Source: Roseomonas sp. (GTDB lineage Bacteria > Pseudomonadota > Alphaproteobacteria > Acetobacterales > Acetobacteraceae). Taken from it: 64,000 nt of DNA. Shown here piece after piece: positions 46,247 to 56,084 of the stretch. The DNA is taken from the NCBI GenBank assembly GCA_020249775.1, contig JADCFA010000013.1, positions 47,948 to 111,947 on the forward strand. The letters are read 5' to 3'. Both the position numbers and the translations under genes were made by a program. Below the pieces are notes generated by a model. That model had not been told where the DNA came from and made no database searches. It was given only the letters and a program-made list of their open reading frames with translations. Position 1 is the first letter of the stretch. Each line of letters opens with the position of its first letter.

Positions 46247-46773
46247 TATTTGCGCCCCCCGGTCAGCAGCGGTGAGAGGATCAGGCAGGCCGGCCAACGT
46301 GTGGCAAAGGCCTGGCGCATGGTGCGATCCGCGATGAAGGGGGCTTCATCCATGCGCGACAGCGTGTGGTGTTCAATGCCCATGCTGTCCAGAATCGGGC
46401 GCATGGTGCGGCAGACAATCGCCTGGCCGGGATTGAATTCACCGAGCGTGCCGCGTTCGCTCACCATCATCAGCACCGGGATTTGGCTGGCAACAACAAG
46501 GGAAGCGAGAACATTCGGCAGTGTCGCGAAGCCCGATGTCTGCATCAGCACAATGCCGCGCATGCCGGCCATGGTGGCGCCGGCGACAATGCCAATGGCT
46601 TCTTCTTCACGCGCAGCGGCGAAGGTGGTGAAGAAGGGATCGGCGTGGCAGCCCTCAATCAGGGGGCGGAGCACATTGTCCGGCACATAGGTGACCAGCC
46701 GGACATCATGGTCCTTCAAGGCTTGGCGAATAATGCCATGCCAGCTTGGCGCGCTTTCGGCGGCACTCGACAT
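46246..46773 (-). CDS. TPP-dependent decarboxylase, alpha (pyrimidine-binding) subunit, sulfopyruvate/phosphonopyruvate type
   Basis: 175 residues. LVTYVPDNVLRPLIEGC is the ComD-like opening; REEEAIGIVAGATMAG holds the conserved Glu that activates TPP; LMQTSGFATLPNVLASL and VSERGTLGEFNPGQ follow. It pairs with the beta gene by a one-base overlap. No ComA/B/C genes for coenzyme M synthesis are nearby, so a catabolic role in sulfonate or phosphonate breakdown is more likely. The AEC permease gene lies 76 bases upstream on the same strand. Confidence 0.85.
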   Translation of the reverse strand: MSSAAESAPSWHGIIRQALKDHDVRLVTYVPDNVLRPLIEGCHADPFFTTFAAAREEEAIGIVAGATMAGMRGIVLMQTSGFATLPNVLASLVVASQIPVLMMVSERGTLGEFNPGQAIVCRTMRPILDSMGIEHHTLSRMDEAPFIADRTMRQAFATRWPACLILSPLLTGGRK

Positions 46774-46849
46774 GATGGGCGTTTACTCCGTTGCTGTAAG
46801 AAGCGGTGAGTCTATGACCAAGCTGCGCGCGCGCCAAGCGTGACCCAGG

Positions 46850-47788
46850 TCACGGCACCGGCACATCCAAAAGCCAGGCCGTGGCCGGGAAAGCGATGGA
46901 CGCGATGGTGGTGGTGAACAGCACGGCGGCCGAGGCTTCCTCAGCCCCCACGCCCTGGCGCTGCGCGAGCAGATAGGCATTGGTCGCGGTTGGCATGGCG
47001 GCCAGCAGCACGCCGCAAATCACCCAAAACGGGTCAAGCGCCAGCCAACTTCCGAGTACAAACCACACCAGCGCGGGGTAGATGAACAGCTTTGCCGCCG
47101 TAATGCCGAAAGCCACCGCGAAAAGCTGCCCGCCAATTTTCAGCCGCGCGAGCGTCCCGCCCAGCGCAAACAGCGCCGTTGGTCCGGCGGCGTTGCCCAG
47201 GAAGGACAGGAAGCGTTCGATTGGTGCGGGGATGGGCAGCTCCAACCCAGCGGAAAGCGCGCCCAGCGCAATCGAAAGGATCACCGGATTGCGCATCAAG
47301 CCACGCAGGCCCGCCATCACGGCCTTGAGCCCCTCGCCCTTCGCCGAGGGCGCCATCAGCATGGTGCCAAGTGCGATGATCACCGCCACTTCGGCGACAA
47401 TCGCCATGGCAACGGGTCCCGCAATGCGTGGCCCGAGCATGGGCAGCATCAGCGGCGGCGCCAGATAACCGACATTGCCCATGGCGGCTGCCGCGCCAAA
47501 GGCGGAACCGATGCGGATATTGCCGCGCGCGGCCCGCCCGATCAGCATCACCACAGCGAAGATGGCAAGGCAGGCGCCCAGATACCCGGCAAAATAAATG
47601 GCATCAAAACTTTCGCGCAAAGGCTGCGCTGCCATCAGCTTGAACAACATGGCCGGCAGCGCGACGTTGAAGCTGAAAAGTCCAATCGCTTCCATCGCCG
47701 TGGGTGGCATCCATTTGCGCTTCGCCGCGGTGAAGCCAAAGGCCACCACCGCGAAAATCGGCAGGCAAAGGGCAAGGAAGGCAAGCAC
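46850..47788 (-). CDS. AEC-family transporter
   Basis: 312 residues, about ten membrane helices: MLAFLALCLPIFAVVAFGF at the start, FNVALPAMLFKLMA near 42, GNVGYLAPPLMLPMLGP, and PTATNAYLLAQRQGVG near the end. These are typical of auxin-efflux-carrier family permeases such as MdcF, which carry malonate, malate or other organic acids. Same strand and close to the decarboxylase pair, so the substrate may be the decarboxylase's oxo-acid or its precursor. Confidence 0.87.
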   Translation of the reverse strand: MLAFLALCLPIFAVVAFGFTAAKRKWMPPTAMEAIGLFSFNVALPAMLFKLMAAQPLRESFDAIYFAGYLGACLAIFAVVMLIGRAARGNIRIGSAFGAAAAMGNVGYLAPPLMLPMLGPRIAGPVAMAIVAEVAVIIALGTMLMAPSAKGEGLKAVMAGLRGLMRNPVILSIALGALSAGLELPIPAPIERFLSFLGNAAGPTALFALGGTLARLKIGGQLFAVAFGITAAKLFIYPALVWFVLGSWLALDPFWVICGVLLAAMPTATNAYLLAQRQGVGAEEASAAVLFTTTIASIAFPATAWLLDVPVP

Positions 47789-47833
47789 GGCTGGGGAACC
47801 TAACCCGGATCAGCCGCGCCGCGAAACATGCGG

Positions 47834-48965
47834 CTATTGCGCCTTGGCGCTGGCTTCGCTGCGCGTTGCGCCGACGCGCGATGCCAGCGACGCCGCCAGG
47901 AAATCATCCAATTCGCCGTCCAATACGGCGGCGGGATTGCCCTTTTCAACGCCGGTGCGCAGATCCTTCACCATCTGATAGGGCTGCAGCACATAACTCC
48001 GGATCTGGTGGCCCCAGCCGATATCGGTCTTGCCGGCCTCGGTCGCGGCATTCACCGCTTCGCGCTTGGACAATTCCAATTCATAAAGCCGCGCCTTCAA
48101 CATGCCCATGGCAATGGCGCGGTTGCGATGCTGGCTGCGATCCTGGGTGGACGCCACCACAATCCCGGTCGGGATATGGGTGAAGCGCACGCCGGATTCG
48201 GTCTTGTTCACATGCTGCCCACCGGCGCCGGACGCGCGGAAGGTATCGGTCTTAAGGTCCGCCGGATTGACCTCAATCTCAATCTTGTCGTCAATCACCG
48301 GATAGACATAAACGGACGCAAAGCTGGTGTGCCGGCGCGCCGCCGAGTCAAAGGGGCTGATGCGCACCAGCCGATGCACGCCGCTTTCGGTCTTGAGCCA
48401 GCCATAGGCGTTGGGGCCGCTGATCTGAATGGTGGCGGATTTCAGCCCTGCCTGTTCGCCCGCGCTTTCTTCGGTCAGCACCACCTTATATCCATGCTGT
48501 TCCGCCCAGCGCGAATACATGCGCAGCAGCATTTCCGCCCAATCCTGCGCCTCGGTCCCGCCGCTGCCGGAATTCACTTCCAGAAACGCGTCATTGGCAT
48601 CCGCTTCGCCGGAGAGCAGGCTTTCAATCTCGCGCTTCTTTGCTTCTGCCGCCAGGCGTTCAAGATCGGCGGTGGCGGCATTGGCGGTATCGGCATCGCC
48701 TTCCGCCTCGGCCAATTCAATCAGGCCGAGTGCATCTTCCACATCGCGTTCCAGGCGTTTCACGCCATCAATCTGTTCGGAAAGCCGGCCACGTTCGCGC
48801 ATGACGCGCCCCGCTTCATCGGCATTATTCCAGAGCGTCGGGTCTTCGACCCGCGCGTTCAATTCTTCGAGACGACGGACAGAGGCATCCCAGTCAAAGA
48901 TGCCTCCTCAGCAGGGCCACCGATGCGGTGATCTGCTCGTGCAGGGATTGGGCGTCAGCGCGCAT
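47834..48965 (-). CDS. prfB: Peptide chain release factor 2, with programmed +1 frameshift
   Basis: Total 376 residues. A 23-codon first frame starts at 48965 ([19 protein letters not shown]...) and runs into an in-frame TGA at 48896-48894; skipping one base continues the main frame at 48895. The main part has the SPF stop-recognition motif ([14 protein letters not shown]) and GGQ ([16 protein letters not shown]). Release factor 2 ends translation at UGA/UAA. Its synthesis is autoregulated by the frameshift: low RF2 gives a pause at UGA and a shift. Without the first exon the protein would lack its N-terminal helix. PBP1A stops nine bases upstream. Confidence 0.95.
48893..48908 (-). promoter_or_regulatory. 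prfB +1 frameshift site
   Basis: On the minus strand: AGGAGG (48908-48903), CAT, then CTT TGA C (48899-48893). This is the classic RF2 arrangement of an internal Shine-Dalgarno, slippery CUU and UGAC stop. Confidence 0.95.
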
Positions 48966-48974
48966 GATGCGGGG

Positions 48975-51569
48975 CTAATAGAGCCCGCCGAGGTCCCTGT
49001 CGAGGCGGTTGGCCCCCGGGCCGCCAGGCGCGCCTGGCCCTTCGCCGCGTTCGGTGATGAATTCATCGCGCCAGCGTTGCGCGCTGTTTTCCGTGCCGGG
49101 GCGGAAGGGTTCCATGATGCTGCCATTGCCCACCGCTACGCGCATCAACGTAATGCCAGGCGGGCGGCGGAAGGGCACGGGTGGGCTGCCGGTGAGTGCT
49201 GCGCCAACCACTTCGCGGAAAATCGGCGCGGCATTGCTGCCGCCGGTTTCGTTATTGCCAAGGCTGCGCGGATCATCAAAACCGATCCAAACTGCGACAA
49301 CGATATCGGGCGTGAAACCGACGAACCAATTATCCTTGAAATCATCCGTGGTGCCCGTCTTGCCCGCCACCGGCCGGCCAAGGCGCGAACCAATGGCATT
49401 GGCTGCCGTGCCGCGTTGCACCACACCTTCCAGAATGCTCACCATCTGATAGGCAGAAATCGGGTCGGTTGCGCGCGGCCTTTCGCCTGCTTCAAGGCGT
49501 GGCGGACCGGCTTCGGCACCGGAAGCGCAAGCGGCGCAAAGGCGCTGATCAGCGCGCCAGATCACGCGCCCGCGCCTGTCTTGCACCGAATCAATCAGGC
49601 TGGGTGTCACGCGAAAGCCGCCATTGGCAAAGGCGCCATAGGCGGTGGCCATGCGGAGCACGGTTGTCTCCCCGGCGCCAAGCGACATGGCCAAGTAGCG
49701 CGGCATATTGTCAATCACGCCAAAGCGCCGCGCGGCATCGGAAACCGAAGCCATGCCGATATGATCCGCAAGGCGCACTGTCACCAGGTTAAGGCTGCGT
49801 TCCATCGCGCTGCGCATGGTCACCCAGCCATTATATGTATTCACATTGTAGTTCTGCGGCTTCCAAAGCCCCTGCGGCGTCATGATTTCCACCGGCTCAT
49901 CAGGGATTTCCTGATTGGGCGGAATGCCTTTTTCAAGCGCCGCGATATAGACAAAAGGCTTGAAGGAAGACCCCGGCTGGCGCTGCGCCTGGGTTGCGCG
50001 ATTGAACCAGGATTTTTCGAGCGCCCATCCGCCGACCATGGCCATGACGCGCCCGCTTTGCGGATCAAGCGCGACAACTGCCCCTTCAACCACGGGAATC
50101 TGCTTAAGCGTCAAGCGTTCCGGCCGCGCTGGGCGATTGCGCTGCGCGGCTTCCGCCGGCAGGACTTCCACCAGCACCACATCGCCGGGGTTCACCACAT
50201 CCTGAACGCGGCGTGGTTCAGCACCCCGGCGGCCATCGGGCAAAACGGGGCGCGCCCAGGGGCGCAAATCTTCGAGGAAAAGCGTGCCCTGTTGCGGTTC
50301 CGCCGGGCGGCGCGGGTCGCGCCGTTCCAGCCAGCCAAGCCGCGCTTCCTGTGGCCTGACTTCCAGCACTACGGCCAAGCGCCATTCGGGAAGCGCACCA
50401 GGCGGGCGCGGCGTATCGGCCAGGGCGGGCATCCATTCCGTGGTATTGGCCGAAATGCGTGCCACCGGGCCGCGCCAGCCGCCACGCCGGCGGTCATAGC
50501 TCATCAGACCTTCGCGCAAGGAACTTTCGGCAGCCGCTTGAATGGTGGGATCAAGGCTGGTGCGCACCACCAAGCCGCCCATGGTGGTTTGTTCCACACC
50601 AAAGCGCTGGATCAATTCGCGCCGCACTTCTTCGGTGAAATGCTGCCCCACCTGCAATTGATCCGGTCGGCGTGTGGGCCGCGCCATCAGCGGTTCGGCA
50701 CGGGCCGCGCGGGCTTCTTCCGCCGTTATCGCGCGGTCTTCCAGCATGCGTTCAATCACCCAATCGCGTCTGGCCTTGGCTGCTTCCGCACGACGGATGG
50801 GGTGATAATTATTCGGCGCCTTGGGCAACGCGGCAAGATAGGCAACCTCCGCCACCGTCAATTCATCCAGGCTTTTGTTGAAATAAACCTGCGCGGCGGC
50901 GGCCACGCCATAGGCCTGCTGGCCCAGGAATATTTCATTCAAATAAAGTTCAAGAATGCGATCCTTGCTGAGCGCCTTTTCCATGCGCAACGCCAGAATG
51001 GCTTCCCGCGCCTTGCGCGCAAAGGACCGATCCGCACCCACAAGCATATTCTTCGCGACTTGCTGAGTGATGGTGGAAGCGCCACTCATGCGCCGCCCGC
51101 TGCCATAATGCTCTGCGGCCTGGATCACGGCGCGCAGAATGCCCAAGGGATCAACGCCGGTATGGTCGCGAAAGCGCTGATCCTCGGCTGAGATGAAGGC
51201 CTGCTGCACGCGCTGCGGAATCGCCTCGATCGGGACAAAGATGCGTCGTTCCTGTGCCAATTCGGCCATCAGCCGGCTATCGGCTGCGTAAATGCGGCTC
51301 ATTTGCGGGGGTTCATATTCCGCGAGCCAACCGTAATCCGGCAAATCCTGCGCGAAGTGATGATAGGCGCCATAAGCCGCGATGCCGCCCGCCAGCAGCA
51401 CCGCCGCGCCCAGGCTCAAGAACCAGCGGAACAGGCCAAAGCGTCGGCGCCGTTTTGGGCGCTTTTCCCGCTTCCGCTTGGGCTTTGCTTCCGCGCGCGG
51501 TGGTTCCGCCCCGGGCGAGGCGCGCTCTGGATCAAGCGGTGAATCGGCGCGCAATTCGGGGGAGGCCAT
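48975..51569 (-). CDS. mrcA: Penicillin-binding protein 1A, bifunctional peptidoglycan synthase
   Basis: 864 residues. A basic cytoplasmic tail (KRKREKRPKRRRR), one membrane helix (about 48-70), a glycosyltransferase 51 domain with AEDQRFRDHTGVDPLGI, RRMSGASTITQQVAKNM and RKAREAILALRMEK, an OB-like insert, and a transpeptidase domain with SSFKPFVYIAAL (SxxK Ser), and KTGTTDDFKDNWFVGFTP (KTG). It polymerises and crosslinks murein in the periplasm. prfB follows nine bases later. A cell-wall amidase lies upstream on the same strand. Confidence 0.95.
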   Translation of the reverse strand: MASPELRADSPLDPERASPGAEPPRAEAKPKRKREKRPKRRRRFGLFRWFLSLGAAVLLAGGIAAYGAYHHFAQDLPDYGWLAEYEPPQMSRIYAADSRLMAELAQERRIFVPIEAIPQRVQQAFISAEDQRFRDHTGVDPLGILRAVIQAAEHYGSGRRMSGASTITQQVAKNMLVGADRSFARKAREAILALRMEKALSKDRILELYLNEIFLGQQAYGVAAAAQVYFNKSLDELTVAEVAYLAALPKAPNNYHPIRRAEAAKARRDWVIERMLEDRAITAEEARAARAEPLMARPTRRPDQLQVGQHFTEEVRRELIQRFGVEQTTMGGLVVRTSLDPTIQAAAESSLREGLMSYDRRRGGWRGPVARISANTTEWMPALADTPRPPGALPEWRLAVVLEVRPQEARLGWLERRDPRRPAEPQQGTLFLEDLRPWARPVLPDGRRGAEPRRVQDVVNPGDVVLVEVLPAEAAQRNRPARPERLTLKQIPVVEGAVVALDPQSGRVMAMVGGWALEKSWFNRATQAQRQPGSSFKPFVYIAALEKGIPPNQEIPDEPVEIMTPQGLWKPQNYNVNTYNGWVTMRSAMERSLNLVTVRLADHIGMASVSDAARRFGVIDNMPRYLAMSLGAGETTVLRMATAYGAFANGGFRVTPSLIDSVQDRRGRVIWRADQRLCAACASGAEAGPPRLEAGERPRATDPISAYQMVSILEGVVQRGTAANAIGSRLGRPVAGKTGTTDDFKDNWFVGFTPDIVVAVWIGFDDPRSLGNNETGGSNAAPIFREVVGAALTGSPPVPFRRPPGITLMRVAVGNGSIMEPFRPGTENSAQRWRDEFITERGEGPGAPGGPGANRLDRDLGGLY

Positions 51570-51626
51570 GATGGCGCTTGATACACTTTCCCGCGGGAAA
51601 GCGCGACAGCTTACCCCGGTGTTTTT

Positions 51627-52745
51627 TCACCCTGGCGCGGGGCGTGGAGCCGCAGCAAGCCAGGCTTCCACCGCCCGCGCCAGGCTGGCCGCGATCAGGG
51701 CGCGGTGTTCGGGCTTGCGCAAGGCGGCTTCATCTTCCGGATCGGAAAGGAAGCCCATTTCGACAAGGACGGAGGGCACTTCCGGCGCCTTCAGCACGAT
51801 AAAACCCGCTTCCCGCCTTGGCTTGTGCAGAACGGGCACGCTGCGGGTCAATTCCCGCACCGCGACCCGGGCGAAGCGGGTGGAATCGCCAAGGGTTTCC
51901 TGGCGCATCAGGCTCAGCAATATCGCCTGCACCTCGGGCGGGACCGAGGGCAGGCTAAGCCCGCCCGCCAGATCGGCATTGTTTTCGCGCTGCGCCAGGG
52001 CTTCGGCGAAAGAATCGCTCGCGGTCTCGGCCAGGGTATAGACACTGGCCCCCTTGGCGCCGGGCGCGGAATCGGCATGGAGCGAGATCAGCAACGCGGC
52101 ATCGCGTGTGCGGGCGAAGGCAACACGATCCGCGAGGGAGATGAATTCATCACGCTCCCGCGTCATGGCGACACGGCATTGGCCGCCTTCCTGCAATTTG
52201 CGGCGAAGGGCCTGCGCGGCGGCCAGGGTCAGGCGCTTTTCTTCTGTGCCGCGCCGGCCAATGGCGCCGGGGTCATAGCCGCCATGGCCGGCGTCAATTA
52301 CCACCAGAGGCAAGGCGGGGGCGCTGCCTTGCGCGAGCGGCATGTCCCGGCTTGAAGCAGCGGCAAAGGCCTCAGTGCTGGCGGGGGCGATTTCGACCAG
52401 CAGCCGCCCAGCCGGCCCGGGAAGGCGGCGCGGCAAGGCAGGGCGCGCCAGATCCAGGCGCAATTCCTTGGCTTCAGCATCAAATACGGCGCTGGCAATG
52501 GGCCCTGCCGACCCAAGCCGCGCCGGGCCTTGCCAGGCCACGCCGGGCAGGGAAAGCACAAGGCGCGGCGGCTCAGCCAGGGCGCGCCATTCCCAGGAAA
52601 GCGGGCCTTCCAATATCAAGGCAAGCCGCGCCGCGCGGCCTTCGGTGGCGAGGCTGGCTGTATTGACGGAAGCGGCCAAGGCCGGTTGGGCGCCGCCCAG
52701 AACCGCCCCGCCCAAGCCCAGGAAATGCCGCCGCCCTATGCCCAT
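51627..52745 (-). CDS. N-acetylmuramoyl-L-alanine amidase, AmiC type, Tat-exported
   Basis: 372 residues. GRRHFLGLGGAVLGG is a twin-arginine signal. An N-terminal AMIN-like beta domain (about 35-150) is followed by the zinc amidase-3 domain: VIDAGHGGYDPGAIG (His ligand), a Glu in TEEKRLTL, SLHADS (His) and VLVEMGFLSDPED (catalytic Glu). It splits septal peptidoglycan at division. The ATG at 52745 is chosen; one at 52781 adds 12 residues before the signal and is possible. Upstream reading to 53738 is noise. Confidence 0.9.
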   Translation of the reverse strand: MGIGRRHFLGLGGAVLGGAQPALAASVNTASLATEGRAARLALILEGPLSWEWRALAEPPRLVLSLPGVAWQGPARLGSAGPIASAVFDAEAKELRLDLARPALPRRLPGPAGRLLVEIAPASTEAFAAASSRDMPLAQGSAPALPLVVIDAGHGGYDPGAIGRRGTEEKRLTLAAAQALRRKLQEGGQCRVAMTRERDEFISLADRVAFARTRDAALLISLHADSAPGAKGASVYTLAETASDSFAEALAQRENNADLAGGLSLPSVPPEVQAILLSLMRQETLGDSTRFARVAVRELTRSVPVLHKPRREAGFIVLKAPEVPSVLVEMGFLSDPEDEAALRKPEHRALIAASLARAVEAWLAAAPRPAPG

Positions 52746-53278
52746 GCTGGCGTTCTTACTGGGACAAGCCTCCGCTGTCATCCGCAACACCGCATCTTCC
52801 CCTTGTGGTGCCTCCCGGCAGGGACTAAAGTGAGCCGTCCCGGCGGCATCCGCTGCGGGCGAGAATTCCGGCGGCATCGCCTGGCGCATGAAGCCCCCCG
52901 GGGCAGCGCGGCCCGCGATGTTCAGCCCCCCGGCCTCCGGGTCCGCGCTTCTGGCGTAGGACTTGCGGTTTCGCCGGGGGACGGCCCTTCCTTCTCGCCA
53001 GCGCGGCCCGAGGCGCGCGAAAGCCCCTGCCCTTATGGCCATGGCCCCCGTCGCGCCCGCCGTCCCGCCTGCGCCTGTGACCATAACGGTCCAAGGGTTC
53101 CCGGGGCAGGATCCAGGTGCGACCACCTTGGGGCCGCTGCGCCACCCCGGCGCCGGTCCCACCGAAGAAGGTCTTCGCCGTCGCATGCCAAAGCACGCCA
53201 CGCCGCTATCTGATCCTTTTTCGGGCCATGCCACGCATTTGCGCCGGCGGCTTCGCCCCGGCGCGGAGACTTCACCCC
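52746..53278. other. Intergenic region between amidase and rne; rne leader
   Basis: 533 bases between divergent genes. Must hold both promoters and a long rne 5' leader, which in other bacteria mediates autoregulation. A hairpin with GCGCCGG/CCGGCGC (53241-53264) lies just before the CGGAG ribosome-site region of rne. No gene is recognised; open frames here are GC-rich noise. Confidence 0.5.
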
Positions 53279-56005
53279 ATGACCAAGCGCATGCTGATAG
53301 ATGCATCCCACCCCGAGGAAACCCGGGTTGTGGTGATGGATGGCAATCGCCTCGACGAATTTGATCTTGAAACGGCGCAACGCCGCGCCCTGAAGGGCAA
53401 TATCTACCTCGCCAAAGTGGTGCGGGTGGAACCCAGCCTGCAAGCGGCCTTTGTGGAATATGGCGGCAATCGCCATGGCTTCCTGGCCTTTGGCGAAATC
53501 CACCCGGATTACTACCAAATCCCCGTGGCGGATCGGCAGCGCCTATTGGAAATGCAGGAAGCCGAGGCCCGCGCCGAGGATGAGGCCGATCTGCCCCCCG
53601 AAAGTGCGATGGACCGCGCCGCCTGGAATGGCGAAAGCAATGAAGCCTGGCAGCCGGCGGAAGACGCGGCTGGCGAAGCAGCCCCTGCCGTTGAAGCTGT
53701 AGCGGAAGATGCGCGCGCGCCGGAAGCCCCTGAGGCACCGCAGCCGCTTGCGATTGAAAGCGAAAGCCTGAGCGCCGCGCCGGAAGCGCCGAGCGATGAA
53801 GCGGCCGAGGCTGATCTTGGCCGCGTTGAGGAATTGCCCGCCGAAGAAGACCAGGCCCCGCCCGAGACCATTGGCGGCGAAGGCCCGGCAGAGACCGAAG
53901 AAGAACGCCGTGAGCGCCGCATCCCGCCGCGCTTCATGCGCCATTACAAGATCCAGGAAGTGATTCGCCGCCGCCAGATCATTCTGGTGCAGGTTGTGAA
54001 GGAAGAACGCGGCGGCAAGGGCGCGGCACTCACCACCTATATGTCGCTTGCCGGGCGCTTTAGCGTTTTGATGCCGAATTCCCCGCGTGGGGGCGGGGTT
54101 TCGCGCAAGATCACCTCAGCGGCCGATCGCAAGCGGCTGCGTGAAGTGATGGATGAGCTGCAATTGCCCCAGGGCATGTCCTTGATTGTGCGCACCGCCG
54201 GCGCGCAACGGCCAAAGCCCGAAATCCAGCGCGATTGCGAATATCTGCTGCGGCTTTGGGACAATATCCGCGAAAGGACGCTGGCTTCCACCGCGCCCGC
54301 CCTGATTTATGAGGAAGCTGACCTGATCAAGCGATCCATCCGCGATGTCTATGGCCGCGATATTGATGAGGTGATGGTTGAAGGCGATGGTGCCTTCCAG
54401 CAGGCGCGCGAATTCATGCGCATGCTGATGCCATCGCACGCCAATAAGGTGCGGCTGCACCGGGATGCCACGCCGCTTTTTGCGCGCCATCACGTGGACC
54501 AGCAATTGGATGCGATGCATTCGCCGGTGGTGCAGCTGCGTTCCGGCGGTTATGTGGTGATCAACCAGACCGAAGCCTTGGTTGCGATTGACGTGAATTC
54601 AGGCCGCGCCACGCGCGACCGCCATATCGAAGACACGGCCTTGCGCACCAATATGGAAGCCGCCGAGGAAATCGCGCGCCAGCTGCGCCTGCGCGATCTG
54701 GCCGGGCTGATTGTGATTGATTTCATTGATATGGAATCAAACAAGCACAATGCCATGGTGGAAAGGCGGCTCAAGGAATCGCTCCGCCACGACCGGGCGC
54801 GCATTCAGGTTGGCCGCATCAGCCATTTCGGCCTGCTGGAAATGAGCCGCCAGCGCCTGCGCCCTTCCATCGCGGAACAAACCTTCATCACCTGCCCGCA
54901 TTGCATGGGCCGTGGCACGATCCGTGGCGTGGAAAGCAGTGCGCTGCAGGTGCTGCGCGCGATTGAAGAAGAAGGGGCGAAGCGCCGCGCCGCCGAAATC
55001 AATGTGCATGTCGCGACCGATGTCGCGCTTTGGCTGCTGAACCGCAAGCGCGACCGGCTTTCTGAGATTGAGGCGCGTTTCGGCATGAGCGTTTTCTTCC
55101 AGCCGGATGAAAAGCTGATGGGGCCGGCGCTGCGTATTGAACGCCTGCGCGCGGCGGAACCCATGGCCGTTAGCGCCGCACCTTCCGCGCTGCGCATGGA
55201 TTACGCGCCGGAAGTGGAAGACATCGCGCCCGAGGCTGAGGACGAGGAAGCCGATAGCCCGCGCGCTGAAGCGCGTGAGGAAACCGCCGAGGAAGGTGAG
55301 CGTCGCCGCCGCCGCCGTCGCCGCCGCCGTGGCGGTCGGCGTGAGGGTGGGCCGCAGGGTGGTGAAGCCGGCACCGAGGGCGATGGCGATGGCGAAGAAG
55401 GCGCTGAAGCCGCAGCAGAAGCGGGCGAAGCGCCGGAAGGCGAGGCTCAGCCCGCCGAGGATGAAGGCCAGGCCGCTGAAGGCGCCGCCGAGGGTGAGGA
55501 TCGTCCGCGTCGGCGTGGCCGCCGTGGTGGGCGTCGGCGCCGTGAGGATGGCCCGCGTGAGCGCCGTGCTGAGGAAGCCGCGCCGGAAATGGCCGAAGAA
55601 GCGCCCGCGCCGCGCTATGTCGGCCCGACGCCGGCTGACCCCTTCGCCGGGCAGATTGATGATGTGTTTGCCGCCATGGCCGCAGCCGAGGAAGCGGCAG
55701 AGCGCGCTGCCGCGACCGCGCGGCGCATTGCGCCCGCAGCGCCGGAGCCTGTGGCGGAAGCGGCCCCGGTGGCTGAGGCGGCACCTGTGGTGACGGAAGC
55801 AGCACCGGTTGCGGAAGCGCCGGCGCCCGTTGAACCGCCAGCGCCGGAACCCTCACCCGCGCCGGTGGCCGCAGAACCTACCCCGGCGCCGCAGTCGGAA
55901 AAGGCGGAGCCGGTGATTGGGCCGGCGATCCAGCCGGTGGTGCTGGGCGATGGCGCTGAGGTGGCGCGGCCCAAGCGGCAGGGCTGGTGGAAGCGGCCGG
56001 GGTAG
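53279..56005 (+). CDS. rne: Ribonuclease E/G family endoribonuclease
   Basis: 908 residues. MTKRMLIDASHPEETRVVV opens the RNase E N-terminus. The S1 domain (from about 36) is interrupted by an acidic Ala/Glu insert of about 120 residues (95-215), typical of alphaproteobacteria. The catalytic part holds YVVINQTEALVAIDVNSG and GLIVIDFIDM, whose Asp residues bind Mg2+, and the zinc-link CPHCMGRG. The C-terminal 270 residues are disordered, with runs of Arg, Glu, Ala and Pro, and would be the degradosome scaffold. It leads RNA decay. The ATG at 53279 gives the conserved start. Confidence 0.95.
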   Translation: MTKRMLIDASHPEETRVVVMDGNRLDEFDLETAQRRALKGNIYLAKVVRVEPSLQAAFVEYGGNRHGFLAFGEIHPDYYQIPVADRQRLLEMQEAEARAEDEADLPPESAMDRAAWNGESNEAWQPAEDAAGEAAPAVEAVAEDARAPEAPEAPQPLAIESESLSAAPEAPSDEAAEADLGRVEELPAEEDQAPPETIGGEGPAETEEERRERRIPPRFMRHYKIQEVIRRRQIILVQVVKEERGGKGAALTTYMSLAGRFSVLMPNSPRGGGVSRKITSAADRKRLREVMDELQLPQGMSLIVRTAGAQRPKPEIQRDCEYLLRLWDNIRERTLASTAPALIYEEADLIKRSIRDVYGRDIDEVMVEGDGAFQQAREFMRMLMPSHANKVRLHRDATPLFARHHVDQQLDAMHSPVVQLRSGGYVVINQTEALVAIDVNSGRATRDRHIEDTALRTNMEAAEEIARQLRLRDLAGLIVIDFIDMESNKHNAMVERRLKESLRHDRARIQVGRISHFGLLEMSRQRLRPSIAEQTFITCPHCMGRGTIRGVESSALQVLRAIEEEGAKRRAAEINVHVATDVALWLLNRKRDRLSEIEARFGMSVFFQPDEKLMGPALRIERLRAAEPMAVSAAPSALRMDYAPEVEDIAPEAEDEEADSPRAEAREETAEEGERRRRRRRRRRGGRREGGPQGGEAGTEGDGDGEEGAEAAAEAGEAPEGEAQPAEDEGQAAEGAAEGEDRPRRRGRRGGRRRREDGPRERRAEEAAPEMAEEAPAPRYVGPTPADPFAGQIDDVFAAMAAAEEAAERAAATARRIAPAAPEPVAEAAPVAEAAPVVTEAAPVAEAPAPVEPPAPEPSPAPVAAEPTPAPQSEKAEPVIGPAIQPVVLGDGAEVARPKRQGWWKRPG

Positions 56006-56014
56006 GGGGTGTGT

Positions 56015-56038
56015 GGGCCAAGCGGGGACGCTTGGCCC
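56015..56038. terminator. Hairpin shared by rne and the WD40-like gene
   Basis: GGGCCAAGCG/CGCTTGGCCC, a 10-bp perfect stem with a four-base loop, lies ten bases after the rne stop and 47 bases past the convergent gene's stop. Only TT follows on the plus strand. Duplicated at 45447-45470. Confidence 0.75.
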
Positions 56039-56084
56039 TTGCGGTGCTTGTTGGGCTTGGGGTGGTTTGTCGCGCGGTGGTGCG

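Noticed and set aside
48894..48896. Sequencing error or pseudogene in prfB
   Set aside because: The TGA sits in the exact AGGAGG-N3-CTTTGAC context of the known programmed frameshift.
48429..51191. 920-codon open frame on plus, antisense to prfB and PBP1A
   Set aside because: Mirror frame of GC-rich codons. The opposite strand encodes clear PBP1A and RF2 motifs; the plus product has His/Arg/Gly-rich sequence with no domain.
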